DNA from: Trematomus loennbergii
Taxonomy: Eukaryota; Chordata; Actinopteri; Perciformes; Nototheniidae
Assembly: GCA_012861695.1 (NCBI GenBank)
Contig: JAAOOA010000543.1
Location: forward strand, 148,501-212,500
DNA length: 64,000 bases
Direction: 5' to 3'
Shown: positions 11,401 to 23,946 of the stretch, in pieces
Position numbering within the stretch: position 1 is the stretch's first letter
How the letters are laid out: each line of letters opens with the position of its first letter
Made by a program: the position numbers and the translations under genes
The notes under the pieces: generated by a model
What the model saw: the letters and a program-made list of their open reading frames with translations, nothing else
What the model was told of the DNA's origin: nothing
Database searches by the model: none

Positions 11401-14400
11401 CTGTTCTACTGGATTTACAATGGATCACATGTTCTGAATCGACCAATCAGAACTTTATTTATCCTCCGTATTGTTTATGGTTGAATGTGGGCCGCGAAAA
11501 CATTTTTGATTCTTAAGTGGGCCTGAGTTGAAAAAGGTTGGGAACCGCTGATCTAGAGAATTTGAACGGCTCTCTTCTTACGGCGCAAACCGACCCGAAC
11601 CCGCATTTCCAGGGGCGTAGCACAAAACTCCGGGCCCCATACATAAGCTATCTATGTGGGCCCCCTTCCTCTCTTGATCCATGTCTCTAATGCACCTTTT
11701 AAAATGTATTTACAAAGGACTGAGCCAACAACAGTACACATGAATCTGAAGCGGTTATGAACTAAAGTAGAACTAAAGTATAAATAGTCATAATAGAAGT
11801 AATAACAATCTGTGCACATTTCAACCCTCTTTCCTCAACATACTGTAGTTTACAATTACTTTACTGTGGTTAAATGAGGTTTGCTTGGAGTATCATGCTT
11901 ATTTAAGTATTTATCATTCCCACGGTATAAGACAAAACAAAAAAAACACCATGTTAGTTTTGTAACCACTACCTTGAGAGAGTGCTTACTATACTGCATA
12001 ATAACAGACAACTGAACAAGACTTCACAAGTCATGTTTATTTGCATAATCAATAACACACAACAAATCTGAAAGCATATATGCCAAAAAGCTCAATAATT
12101 AAAACTTTAGAAAGCTGAGAAATCTTTACAAGTTCTGCTTTGGATAATATGATTGATCTTGCAGTTATTGAACAAATATGGAGAATGTCTAACTTCGTTT
12201 TGTTCAGCCGGATAATATCCACAAGTCTACCCTACTTTTATAATGTTCGAATCATAAATCTAATGGCCAGAAGCAAAATGCTAACGTTATGCTACCAAGG
12301 AACTACAGGCGAGTCCAGCAGCACGACTTCAACGTCACGCCAACTTCAGATCCATATTCAAACATACAGATTCTAAATGGAACGAGTTGAAGCGTTTGTT
12401 TGAACACTTTGCAGGAGGCAGGTACTTGCTTTCAAGCAGAACAGGGCCAACAAACTTAGAGGAGTGTTTACGTGTTCGGCGTAATGACGTACAACGGCCT
12501 CCACGACTTCTGTAGTCCTATTCAGCCACTTGGTAACAACCATCGTTTTTCAGACACGTCAACTCTTCAGAAATCACCAGTGGGGTCACTGCTGATGGAT
12601 TTAATGTCGTAGAACAAATCGTGATCCGTCTCTTCAATGTGTCTCAACCACAGACCTTAGTTCCAGATATTTTCTTAAATCCTATGGAGAGATCCCATTG
12701 GCTCTGAGACGAGGGAACCAGTATTGGTCAAATGCTAACTCACTTCCTGGTTTTAGGACTCGTCACTCTCTTGGAGTTCATTCCCCAGTAAATGACACTG
12801 ACAGGTCTTCTTGTTAGCAAAATCCTTAGCTGACCCTCTACTTCTTCGTTGAATCATCTACCTTTAGAGCAAGCCACTCAGGAAGTTCGCCAGGCGCTGA
12901 AGCAAATTCTCATTGAATTACATCGGGAAAGAGACGTCCGTAAATCTTATAATGTTTTTTTGAGGGAAATCAACTTTCCAGTATGAACACATGAATAGCC
13001 CTTATTTATATCATTAAATAGTAAAAGTTTTAAAATGCGCTTAAAGCCGAAAACAGAGAGTTATTTTCCCTCCTGCATTCATGTGACAGAGCCGAGAGCG
13101 GCTCAGCGGCTGGGAGGCGGGGCTTAAGGACAACTAGTGCTGGGAGGACTAAACCATTATTGTCCTTTTGTGAGGGGTCCCGGATAGCCTTCACCATCTG
13201 TTTTGGGATACAGAATTCAGTCACTCCGATTTTATTGAGCTAGTTTCATTTTAGTTATGACACTATCTGCTAAAAGAAAACTGAAATAAAACCAAACTTT
13301 TAATTCCATGCCTTTCAAGGGCCCTCCCCCCATCTGGGCCCTGGGTAGTCAGTCCCACTTGTCCCCCCACTAAGACGCCCCTGCGCATATCCTATGAGCA
13401 GTGAAAACATGCAATTATTAACAGACGCAGTTGCGTATTTGGCTCAAAAAGCGTGGGATGTTGATTATTTTCTCCATCTAGGACGACACCAAAAGCCTCC
13501 CAGACGTTGGATTTCGCTCTTGAGGAAGAGTTATTGACAATGCTGTATTCTCCGAGAGCTTCACCTCAGCCATTTCCATTACTGCGGTCAAGCCAGCCTC
13601 GCACGTGATATTGCGGTGCGCGAATATCACGCAAATAAACAAAAACTCTCCAGTATCAAAGACTTATTTCATTCCAGGGTGATAGCAGGACACCCCAACT
13701 AGTCACTCAGAGAAAATAAGGCCTTTGAAGTCTCATATATATGAGCTATCATCCCTTTTATTTTGAAACTCCAGAGAGTTTTTGTTTTATTCTTATCTAA
13801 AAACAGAGGGATGATAGCTCATACAAATGAGACTTCAAAGGTCTTTTATTTTGAAACTCTACATCAGATTGTCCTTATTTTCTCTAAGTGACTAGATGGG
13901 GTGTGCTGCTATCACCCTGGAGTGAAATGAGTCTTTGATACTGGAGAGTTTTTGTTTTATTCTTATCTAAAAACAGAGGCATGATAGCTCATATATGAGA
14001 CTTCAAAGGTCTTTTATTTTTAAACTCCTTAAGTTTTACATTCACTCATTTATAATGTGGTAGTTATACGTAGTTTGTTTTAAATAATAATTGATCACAT
14101 TATATAGTATATATTTCTTAATTTAATATGTTTGGTATGTTTTTTAGGTGTATTTGTTATTGACCGAGTAAGCGCTTTTATTTTGAAGGCAGTTTTTCCA
14201 GGACTCTACCGTAATGCATAGGATATTCGCGCACCGCAATGTCAGGTGCGGGCTGGCTTGACTGCGTTTTCCCAAGTGGAGGCTGGCTTGACCGCAGTTT
14301 TCCAATGTGGTGCGCTCAGCAGCAGATTGATGCGGTTCAGGTTGATGCGGTGCAGATTATGCGCGGTCCCGCGGGGGTAGGTCTGAGGATTTAAACATTT

Positions 14401-15572
14401 AATTAAATTATTATTATTTTAATATATTTATTATGCAACACCCGCGATCCGACCCGCATCTTCTTTGTTTTACCCAGAACCGAACCCGGAAAACAATGTT
14501 TGAAAAAATACCACCAGCGGCCGCAAATCACTTTTTTTGCGGGTCACCCGTCAGGTACCCGACCCGATGCAGGACTCTGGCTCAGACCCAGTGATAGACT
14601 GGATAACTCTAAAGCTCCATCTCATAGCATTCTCTATCAAGGCTCCATGGCAGCGCATCATTACGACATTAAACACACAACCTGTAATATTCCTAAACTA
14701 TAGTAAAAAACTAGTATGGTCGTGAAACAGCATGGCATCATGGGAGTTGTAGTCTTCAGCTTCTCATGGTTAAGTGGATACGCCGCCATTACAGGAGACC
14801 TTGGTGAACATACTGTTACCTTGATTACAATGACACGTCTCTTTGAACCATTGAGATAATGTACGTACACAACTCAACAAAACATGAATACTATAGGCAG
14901 GGGCGGACTGGCCATCGGGACGTTCGGGACGAATCCCGATGGGCCGGTACTGAAGTGGGCCGGTCGGACGATGTGGGCCGCTCGGATAACTCACTAGCCC
15001 CCCCCCCCCCGTTGATAATTTACCGAGGTGGGCCGGCGGTACCGAAGTGGGCCGGTCGAGAGTCCCGGGCTGATTTGTAGTCCCAGTCCGCCCCTGACTA
15101 TAGGTGTAGGAGTTTTTATACATTTTAATGAGGAAATGTTACATATTATAACTTTAAGTGAACAAAAATACACCTCTGGGAATGCTAAGTTACTTTAATT
15201 TTTAAGAGATCTGTTTAATGTGATTGTTGGTTAACAAAAGTATTTTCCCTGTTTGTCTTCCAGATCCAAGGAAGGAATTATCCCAGGGAAATGTCCCAGC
15301 AGAGAGCAGCGACCCAGCAGACGAGTGGCTGCTCTCAGTTCGGGCAGAGTTCATTAAAAGAGTGTCCCTACCTATCCTGAACGACCTTCTGGATAAACTC
15401 CTTGGGTCTGGAGTGATCAGTGAATCTGAAATGGAGTCAGCCAAAACCAAATCCGAAGGGACAGAGCAGAAGAGGTGGTGGACGTGGTGCGAAAAAAGGA
15501 GTTAAACCCAGCAGTGATTTGATCAAAGCTCTCCGTGAGCTGGACCCGCATCTTTACAAACAGCTCAACTAG
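8242..15572 (+). CDS. pycard: ASC/PYCARD-like adaptor (PYD + CARD), three exons
   Basis: The predicted product joins an N-terminal pyrin-like death fold (about residues 1-80) by a short linker to a C-terminal CARD of about 90 residues. This is the architecture of ASC, which nucleates inflammasome specks in the cytosol by linking sensor PYDs to caspase-1 CARD. Exons: 8242-8482, 9105-9149 (or to 9143) and 15264-15572. Both introns are phase 1 with GT-AG ends, and the frame reads through all three. The CARD ends HLYKQLN-stop. The CARD frame needs two one-base corrections, at the G3 of 15458-15460 and the A6 of 15492-15497. Both are losses, so assembly error is likelier than a pseudogene. Intron 2 (6.1 kb) is packed with transposons. 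The gene name is by architecture; a lineage-specific ASC paralogue is possible. Confidence 0.72.
9105..9149 (+). CDS. pycard: pycard-like exon 2: linker
   Basis: A micro-exon of about 45 bp after a TTATTTCAG acceptor. It encodes a Gly/Ser/Pro-containing linker (AATGVQYSEPGSS). Two donors six bases apart, GTAAGA at 9144 and GTGAGT at 9150, both keep phase 1, so alternative use would add or remove two residues. Confidence 0.65.
9569..10660. mobile_element. TIR DNA transposon, ~1.1 kb, non-autonomous
   Basis: Ends are near-perfect inverted repeats: AGGCCTGTACTACGAAGCCG at the left and its complement at the right, with matching GGATTTTC just inside. No transposase frame is visible. Target duplication is unclear, so the superfamily is not assigned. 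It sits in intron 2 of the pycard-like gene. Confidence 0.75.
10709..11550. mobile_element. hAT-type element with 8-bp TSD
   Basis: Perfect 8-bp duplication ATCTAGAG at 10701-10708 and 11551-11558. The ends start CAGCG and their reverse complement (CAGCGCTTCCCAGCC / CAGCGGTTCCCAACC). The TSD length and CAG-type ends fit the hAT superfamily. No intact transposase was seen. Confidence 0.85.
11610..13383. mobile_element. hAT-type element with 8-bp TSD
   Basis: Ends CAGGGGCGTAGC and (reverse complement) CAGGGGCGTCTTAG. Near-perfect 8-bp duplication CGCATTTC (11602-11609) and CGCATATC (13384-13391). It carries a nested block (12194-12790) shared with three other places in the window. No transposase frame was recognised. 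Confidence 0.8.
12194..12790 (+). repeat. Copy of a ~600-bp interspersed family (single-unit version)
   Basis: Starts near TTTTGTTCAGCCGGATAAT and ends near TTTTAGGACTCGTCACT. It closely matches 46474-47035 and, more loosely, 37.9-39.5 kb and 60.4-61.17 kb. Its centre holds one copy of the stretch that is amplified as a 72-bp minisatellite in the last two places. Confidence 0.7.
13585..14267. repeat. Foldback (palindromic) element
   Basis: Outer arms at about 13585-13628 and 14222-14267 are inverted copies (GATATTCGCGCACCGCAAT and complement). Inner arms at about 13660-13720 and 13876-13945 are also inverted copies of each other (TCCAGGGTGATAGCAG and complement). ATGATAGCTCAT blocks repeat between them. 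No coding sequence. Confidence 0.7.
14898..15096. mobile_element. hAT-like MITE, full copy
   Basis: Ends CAGGGGCGGACTGG and its complement, with a perfect 8-bp duplication ACTATAGG (14890-14897, 15097-15104). The interior is rich in GGGCCGGT motifs. A second, internally deleted copy lies at 35306-35429. Confidence 0.88.
15264..15572 (+). CDS. pycard: pycard-like exon 3: CARD
   Basis: Acceptor TTGTCTTCCAG. The encoded CARD begins after ADEW, with FIKRVSLPILNDLLDKLL, SGVISESEME, a frame-corrected EEVVDVVRKKG, then DLIKALRELDPHLYKQLN and a stop. This matches the helix order of ASC-type CARDs. As written the frame stops early at 15503-15505 because of two missing bases in short homopolymers. Confidence 0.72.
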
Positions 15573-15780
15573 CCCCTGCTAGTTTTGTATGTTGCCTAGT
15601 CAGGTGATGTTGGCCGTCTGACCGCTGTCAGCCAGCAGCGCAGACCCTAAAGCCACCCTTTCTTTCATTTATTTTTTTATACAGAAACATATATGAACAT
15701 CATATACTTTGAATGCAAACCAATTGACATCAGGGGGAGACATATGTTATAAAACACATTCTCTAACTGTCCAAGTCTGT

Positions 15781-15935
15781 TCATACCGTGTACCTGTTTA
15801 CTTCCTGTCTGTCTTCTTCTGCTGTTCCCTTTAGGGTTTACTTCCTGTCTGTCTTCTTCTGCTGTTCCCTTTAGTGTTTACTTCCTGTCTGTCTTCTTCT
15901 GCTGTTCCCTTTAGTGTTTACTTCCTGCCAGTCGG
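15781..15935 (+). repeat. 41-bp tandem repeat, ~4 copies
   Basis: Units of TTTACTTCCTGTCTGTCTTC plus TTCTGCTGTTCCCTTTAG, in the likely 3' UTR of the pycard-like gene. Confidence 0.85.
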
Positions 15936-16045
15936 TTTAATTACTTTTTTTTGCGCTTACTGAGATAAAAGAGGATGATTTAAATGCAGTAATGGTAAAT
16001 TTGATATGTGATTCAACTTATAACACTGTTCAAACTGCCTCTGTG

Positions 16046-16051
16046 AATAAA
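16046..16051 (+). terminator. Polyadenylation signal, pycard-like gene
   Basis: AATAAA about 475 bases after the stop codon at 15572. It is the first canonical signal downstream. 15573-16045 is therefore the likely 3' UTR and includes a 41-bp tandem repeat. Confidence 0.5.
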
Positions 16052-16119
16052 TTCATTATTATTAAAAACATGATTTCATAACAAAGTAAGCTTCTTCAAA
16101 AGATTTGCACGAACGCACG

Positions 16120-17280
<1,161 letters not shown>

Positions 17281-17283
17281 ATC

Positions 17284-17350
17284 AGGGCTCTACGGGGGGG
17301 GCAAGGGGGGTGCAGCTGCCCCCCCTTGCCCCCCCACTGTAGAGCCTTGT
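17284..17350. repeat. G/C-run hairpin
   Basis: GGCTCTAC followed by G runs and TGCAGCTGC, then C runs and GTAGAGCC, make a nearly perfect ~60-bp inverted repeat. A CAGGGCTCTAC start here and GGCCCTG near 17505-17511 hint at hAT-like ends, but no target duplication was found. Confidence 0.6.
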
Positions 17351-17359
17351 CCCCCCAGC

Positions 17360-19329
17360 TGCCCCCTAGCTTTTGTGTCCCTAAAACTGTACTTGTAGAA
17401 ACAAACCTACACTATGTCCACAAGATTCTCAATCAACGAAACAAGCAGTTCATTAATTAATGATTAATTAATATCATTTTAGGCCCGTTAAAAACGCAGC
17501 TACGGCCCTGCATTAAACTGCGGAGCGGCGTTCACACAAACCGCGGCTGAAGAGAGAGGAGAGGGAACGAGCTGTACCCGCGTCTGAAGGTGGATCAGCT
17601 TCCCCTGGGAGCATTTCCCCTTCCACTAGTTTTGTTTTTACTACGAGAGTTTGAAACAAAATATTAATAAAACGCTGCCGTTTGAATCGATAGCGTTTAA
17701 CATACGGGCACAGACAGCGGGCACAGACAGCGCTAGCTGGGAGATCGGTCACTTTGCTAAACTATGCGGTACTATTAAATCCACGTAAATTACACATCAC
17801 AGCCATGAGATCAATGAAACCAGGATACATCCTTTACGTCAAACTGGGTCTGAACACAGCTGCCTGTGAGCGTTTGATAAATACTTTCTGATGTTATATT
17901 TGATATATATACCCAATATACAAGCTGTTAATAAACTTTTCAATATGCTACTTATCAGCTACATGGCGTTAGAGCCGGCAAAAGAACGACAAACAAACAA
18001 AACACTACTAGGTGCAGCCGGAGAAGCGGCGAACAGTCTGCGCCAGCGTCCTCTCTCAACCTGCGAGTGTTGTAGGAATTATTTTATAAGATACAAATAT
18101 TCTCATTCAGCAAACCTACTGTAATTGTTAGTCTTATATTCATATTTCTAACATCACATGTTATTTCGTTTTTATTGTGCTTTTGTCGTTTTGAAGGAAA
18201 TTAAAATACTGTATTGAGTTGGTGTCTTCTGTTTTGGAAGCCTTGTATATCTTTTTGGTCTTGTTAGAAATACCCCATGGTGAAACTGTGTTCTAGCAGC
18301 AGTTAAAGAAGCTTAGTTTGCTGTCTTACCCCTGGACGGACCGGTGGAATCTAGGGGTTAGACTGCTACATGTATTAAGATGGTTTGCTCTGTCACAATT
18401 TACACACAAAACCTAAATGTTCATCTGTTTATTGTTCTTCTTGCCTTTATATTCAAGCATGTTGATTGTATATTGGCTATATCTTGACATTATGTTCATT
18501 TTATCGTACTTGCCATACATTTATTTTAATTGATGTAACTTTTCTCTTTACATATTCAAAACACAAAATCCTCTCATCGTACTTAATCCTAGTAGCACAT
18601 GGTATATATTGTACGACTTTGTAATTTTTGAATGTTGATATGTATTCGCTCATAGCCTACTGTGTCTTTCTCGCAGACAATAAAAGTGAATTTTGAAATG
18701 ACAAATAGGTTTATGTTTCAAGTTTATTTGCATTAAAAACGTGTTTTTAAACCCTTCTGTTCAAAGTTGAAATTTTGTTTCTTAAAAGATTAAATCTTTA
18801 AAAACATGCTGTTTGCCATTTTTAAAGTTTGATGGAAGAAATTAAAATATAGGTGACGGACGTGGAGCTTTAGGCCTGCAATGCTTTAAAAAAATGTTTG
18901 AGTTGTTTCAGTTTTGAAGAGTGAATATGGATGTTAAATTCACAAATGAGTCTGAATCATCTTAAACAAGAACAGGATCTTGAGCCATGATGCCTGTTTT
19001 TAAAGTACAGAAACATTCAGAATGCATGACGATTCCTGCAAAGGTTTTGTAACGGACCCCTAGTACTCTTAATTTATAAAGTAATAATAATACATGTGAA
19101 TGATTGAGCTCATAATTTCATTAAAAAGTCAATGATGATCATTGTGAAGGGGTGTCAAGCCCATATCAATAACAGACCAAACTACAGGCTAATGTGAGAT
19201 TCAGAAATGAGTTTGAATCATGTTTTCATGTTATAGTAGGCCTACCTTACATGAACCTGTTTGAAACCTTAATGACCCCATGATGTGATTATTTATATCT
19301 TAAAACCTTTAACAATTATATTTAGATGT
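17360..19329. other. No gene recognised
   Basis: Only short frames without domains. An AATAAA lies near 18680, but no coding exon could be linked to it. Confidence 0.4.
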
Positions 19330-20860
19330 TCATAAATATCTACATTTATGTATAAATACATGTGTAGCAGTTAGACAAACATCATTTACAGATAGTGGGA
19401 ATGCTGATACAGCACTACTTGTTCTTCTACGCACAAATTCTTTAGTATTATTCTTCCGCCGGGTTTTTTGCACCTCTTCTGCTCCCACATTCCACATCGC
19501 AGAAACTCCGTTCAAACATCAAAACGTTCAGCTCGGTCGGGAATCAATGGCTATTACTTTTCTCATTCATAACTTTCATAATTCCAGAGATATCCCATAA
19601 TTCATCAAATGTTTAACATTGAAGTCAATGGAGAAACTCTTCAGACTTGAAAAATCTTCATGCGACTTCAACTGCTAACTGCTCCTTCATACTTTCACTC
19701 AGAAACCTCATTCCAACTTTAAAATGTTATACATCTTTCTGACATTATTCGTGTTAAACAACTTTAAATCTGATTTATACTTTTAGAGATATTAAACATT
19801 GTTCAGACCTTGGTAAAGAGGCCTTCTTCAGATTTTAACATTAGTGTGTATTGAGCAGCTCGTTAAGGGTGTGATCTCAAAGCTAGAGTGGAGGAACAGC
19901 TTGAAATTCGCCTTCATATTTTTTTAAACCTGCCATAATTCCCAAACCCTACATTCCTGAGACATAATTTGTCATGACAAACGTAGGAAAACATCTCTTA
20001 CAGTAGATTGAAAAATGAAAAAAAAGTAAGCAAAATAATTAAACAAAATGCCTCTTGAGGGCATGAAGTGACAAAAACTTTCAACATGTCTCCATTAAAG
20101 CCAATTGTAAATTCAAGCTGATCTTTCCTCACAGCAGCAGCCGCACACCTTTAGTTAATCTGCCAAAAAGGCCACATTATTAACCCGAAAGTACACAAAA
20201 AGCACACTTCAGATGCTCAACTTCCTTCAGATGCTTCACGCTTTGAAATGTCACCGATACCTGTTACGGTTCTTCAACAAAACGTTCACATGTAAGAGGT
20301 TTATCTCTCATTCAGAACAATGGAAACCTTTGATCTCTACAGAGCTCGTTAGCTCAACTATAAACACCTGTGTCATGGAACACGATGATGTCATCACTCC
20401 AACTGACATGCTCAGAGCAGCAGACTTCAGATAATGGTTAACTCAGCTCTACATCAAATCTGATGTTACGTAATGTGGTGTTACTATGTTAACGCATCCC
20501 TCGCCATAAAACAGCAGCAGACTTCAGATAATGGTTAACGGTCCTGCCCTCAACAGCTCTACGTCAATTATGGGGTGTCTTCATATGACGTTTCCATGGA
20601 ACTGCATCCCTCGCCATGAAACACGATGTCGCTGTAACTCCAATGGACACGGTCCGATCGTCCCCAATCTTCACCTGTATATCACCACTCCATGCCTCAA
20701 CAGCTCTACGTCAAATCTGAGATCTCACCATATGCCGATTCCATGGAAACGCATCCCTCGCCAAAAAACACGATGTCGTAACACCTGTGAAAAGGGTCAA
20801 AACCGCACCAGACTTCAGATAAGGGAATGCTCTGGTTTTCGGACAAAATTAACATGGGAT
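19330..20860 (+). repeat. Interspersed fish repeat, left of the recombinase element
   Basis: Contains CTTCCGCCGGGTTTTTTGCA and several copies of a CATCCCTCGCCAT...AACACGATGT motif (about 20490, 20600, 20755), plus CAGACTTCAGATAATGGTTAA twice. Similar wording in the same orientation occurs at 31370-31690, right of the recombinase element. This suggests the element inserted into such a repeat. Confidence 0.5.
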
Positions 20861-21013
20861 CACTCCCGTCACTGGACGTACTTCGTCTCACTGGAATAGT
20901 AACGGTCATAGTCAATATAAAATCGTCCCCATGTATCCGGCCAATGACGGGAGAGTTTTGAAAGAGACAAAACACTGTTCCATACATTTAAAAACACTTA
21001 AACAATTAAACAA

Positions 21014-21140
21014 TGTTTACCCCAGGATTCAGGCATCTTCCCTGGCTTGTAAAGTGCAGTTATGCGCCTTGGAGGTATTGCAATATTTACAAAATGTATA
21101 CCCAGGATTATGGCCCCTTCCCCTGGCTTGTAAAGTGCAG
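21014..21140 (+). repeat. Outer left array, ~82-bp units
   Basis: Two units with GATTCAGGCATCTTCCCTGG or variant, CTTGTAAAGTGCAGTTATGC and CTGGAGGTATT. They are an older version of the 80-bp array at 23245-23942 and are inverted relative to 31190-31285. Confidence 0.75.
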
Positions 21141-21214
21141 TTATGCGCCATGGAGGTATTCTCCAGATCCCTCTCCGCATATAATATGCAGGAACCGGGA
21201 TCATTCTGCCAGTT

Positions 21215-21410
21215 CTGTGTAAGGTGGCACATCCCTGATCCTACCATAAATATCCAATGCCTGTATAAGCGGATGGGATTTTTGTCCACGAAGTAACTGT
21301 GCTGCTTACACCTGAAAAGGTGGCCTATCCCTAAACCTACCATAAATATCCAATGCCTGTATAAGCGGATGGGATTTGTGTCCACGAAGTAACTGTGCTA
21401 CTTACCTAAA
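21215..21410 (+). repeat. Two ~100-bp direct repeats
   Basis: Two copies containing CCTACCATAAATATCCAATG and GTATAAGCGGATGGGATTT. Further short direct duplications (GCTAAAGTAACGTTATAAAC at about 21592 and 21730) follow to the right. Confidence 0.75.
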
Positions 21411-21779
21411 GTAGCATGCTGCTTACCAGCTTACCAGCTTACGCTTCAGCACTCTGGAGAGCTACATTGTGAAATCTTGCTACTAATCCATAACTTTGAT
21501 AACAAGCTCTGTTCGGTTCAGGCCTTTCTGTACCCCCCATTTCCACGTATCCCGCATCCAATGGTACCATCGCCGAGTCTCTAGGACCTCGGCTAAAGTA
21601 ACGTTATAAACTGGTGAATCTGTTTAAATGCAGGCAGCAGAGACACTGCTTTTAGCAGGGTCTCAGAGAGCCAGAGACCCAGGGTACAGCACCTCGCTGT
21701 CTTACCCAGAAAACAGGGCTCTGATCAGGGCTAAAGTAACGTTATAAACTGGTGAATCTGTTTAAATGCAGGAGACCTC

Positions 21780-22610
21780 CAGCAGAAGTCCCTAACAGTG
21801 GGACTCTGGTTATTTCACACCTCCAGGAGAGACCAGGGGAAATCCACCTCTCTCTGCCCGCTCACAGAGCCCCAAGGACGGACTAGAGACCTCCAGCAGC
21901 ACTCCCTAACAGTAGGACTCTGTGTATTTCACACCTCCAGGAGAGACCAGGGGAAATCCACCTCTCTCTGCCCGCTCACAGAGCCCCCAAGGACGGACTA
22001 GAGACCTCCAGTAGCACTCCCTAACAGTGGGACTCTGTGTATTTCACACCTCCAGGAGAGACCAGGGAAATCCACCTCTCTCTGCCCGCTCACAGACCCC
22101 GAAGTACGGACTAATTACCTCCAGCATGTTCCCCTAACAGTGGGACTCTGTGTATATCAGACCTCCAGGGCGGAGACCGTGAAAATCACCTCCCTCTGCC
22201 CGCTCACAGACCCCCAAAGTACGGACTAATTACCTCCAGCATGTTCCCCTAACAGTGGGACTCTGTGTATTTCAGACCTCCAGGAGAGACCAGGGGAAAT
22301 CCACCTCTCTCTGCCCGCTCACAGAGCCCCCAAGGACGGACTAGAGACCTCCAGCATGTTCCCCTAACAGTGGGACTCTGTGTATATCAGACCTCCAGGG
22401 CGGAGACCGTGAAAATCACCTCCCTTGCCCGCTCACAGACCCCCAAAGTACGGACTAATTACCTCCAGCATGTTCCCCTAACAGTGGGACTCTGTGTATT
22501 TCAGACCTCCAGGAGAGACCAGGGGAAATCCACCTCTCTCTGCCCGCTCACAGAGCCCCGAAGGACGGACTCATGACCTCCAGCATGTCCCCATAACAGT
22601 GGGACCTCCA
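21780..22610 (+). repeat. Minisatellite, ~117-bp units, about 7 copies
   Basis: Units contain ACAGTGGGACTCTGTGTAT, ACCTCCAGGAGAGACC and CTCTGCCCGCTCACAGA. Two unit types alternate (GGACGGACTAGAG against GTACGGACTAATTACC), a higher-order pattern. Confidence 0.85.
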
Positions 22611-22689
22611 TAAACCTTGCACACCCTGAGTCCCGGGCCCCCACACTTAAGCACTCCCCCACGGACTAAACACAGGTATTCACACCCAC

Positions 22690-22925
22690 CAGAACCTCGT
22701 GCCCCTGGTGACCCTAAAGGGGGTGGATTTTGTGGTGCTTCTATGTCCGCCCATCAGCATCCATAGTCGGCCTTCTTCACGGCACCACCACCCCTTCTGT
22801 TGAGGGTATTCTCGTGCCCCTGGTGACCCTAAAGGGGGTGGATTTTGTGGTGCTTCTATGTCCGCCCATCAGCATCCATAGTCGGCCTTCTTCACGGCAC
22901 CACCACCCCCCTTCTGGGCTGGAGG
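22690..22925 (+). repeat. Two ~114-bp direct repeats
   Basis: Two nearly identical copies starting CTCGTGCCCCTGGTGACCC and running to CGGCACCACCACCCC. Confidence 0.85.
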
Positions 22926-23244
22926 TTCAAACACTTTAACTTTTGTTCACCCTCCTCTGGCTTACACCTCCTCCGCCAACACTTGAGCGCTCATCACAGG
23001 GTTCAGCACCCCGGTGCTGATGGAAAGTGGCACTTTATCTGCCCCTGGTAACCATCAAGGTTATTGTTTTTTTTTAATTTTTTATTTTATTTGAACACAC
23101 ACCCTAAAACATCAACCACACACCTAAAACATCAACTATTTACACGTTGCAGTAACAAAAATGACAGTACACACAGACTAAAACATCAACTATTTACACG
23201 TACTACTGCTGCTATAACAGTACTACTAAATTTCTTAACCTACG

Positions 23245-23942
23245 TTTTAAAGTGCAGTTATGCGCCCTGGAGGTGTTGCACTATTAACAAAATGTATGCC
23301 CAGGATTCTGGCACCTTCCCTGGCTTGTAAACTGCAGTTATGCGCCCTGGAGGTGTTGCACTATTAACAAAATGTATGCCCAGGATTCTGGCACCTTCCC
23401 TGGCTTGTAAACTGCAGTTATGCGCCCTGGAGGTGTTGCACTATTAACAAAATGTATGCCCAGGATTCTGGCACCTTCCCTGGCTTGTAAACTGCAGTTA
23501 TGCGCCCTGGAGGTGTTGCACTATTAACAAAATGTATGCCCAGGATTCTGGCACCTTCCCTGGCTTGTAAACTGCAGTTATGCGCCCTGGAGGTGTTGCA
23601 CTATTAACAAAATGTATGCCCAGGATTCTGGCACCTTCCCTGGCTTGTAAACTGCAGTTATGCGCCCTGGAGGTGTTGCACTATTAACAAAATGTATGCC
23701 CAGGATTCTGGCACCTTCCCTGGCTTGTAAACTGCAGTTATGCGCCCTGGAGGTGTTGCACTATTAACAAAATGTATGCCCAGGATTCTGGCACCTTCCC
23801 TGGCTTGTAAACTGCAGTTATGCGCCCTGGAGGTTTGCACTATTAACAAAATGTATGCCCAGGATTCTGGCACCTTCCCTGGCTTGTAAACTGCAGTTAT
23901 GCGCCCTGGAGGTGTTGCACTATTAACAAAATGTATGCCCAT
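23245..23942 (+). repeat. 80-bp minisatellite, about 9 copies
   Basis: Exact 80-bp period (TGCGCCCTGG at 23341, 23421, 23501 and so on). Copies are almost identical, so the expansion is recent. The array abuts the C-terminal end of the recombinase gene. Confidence 0.95.
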
Positions 23943-23946
23943 ATGT

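Noticed and set aside
17284..17511. hAT element with CAGGG-type ends
   Set aside because: The flanking 8-mers (CCTACTAT and CATTAAAC) do not match, so only the hairpin is reported.
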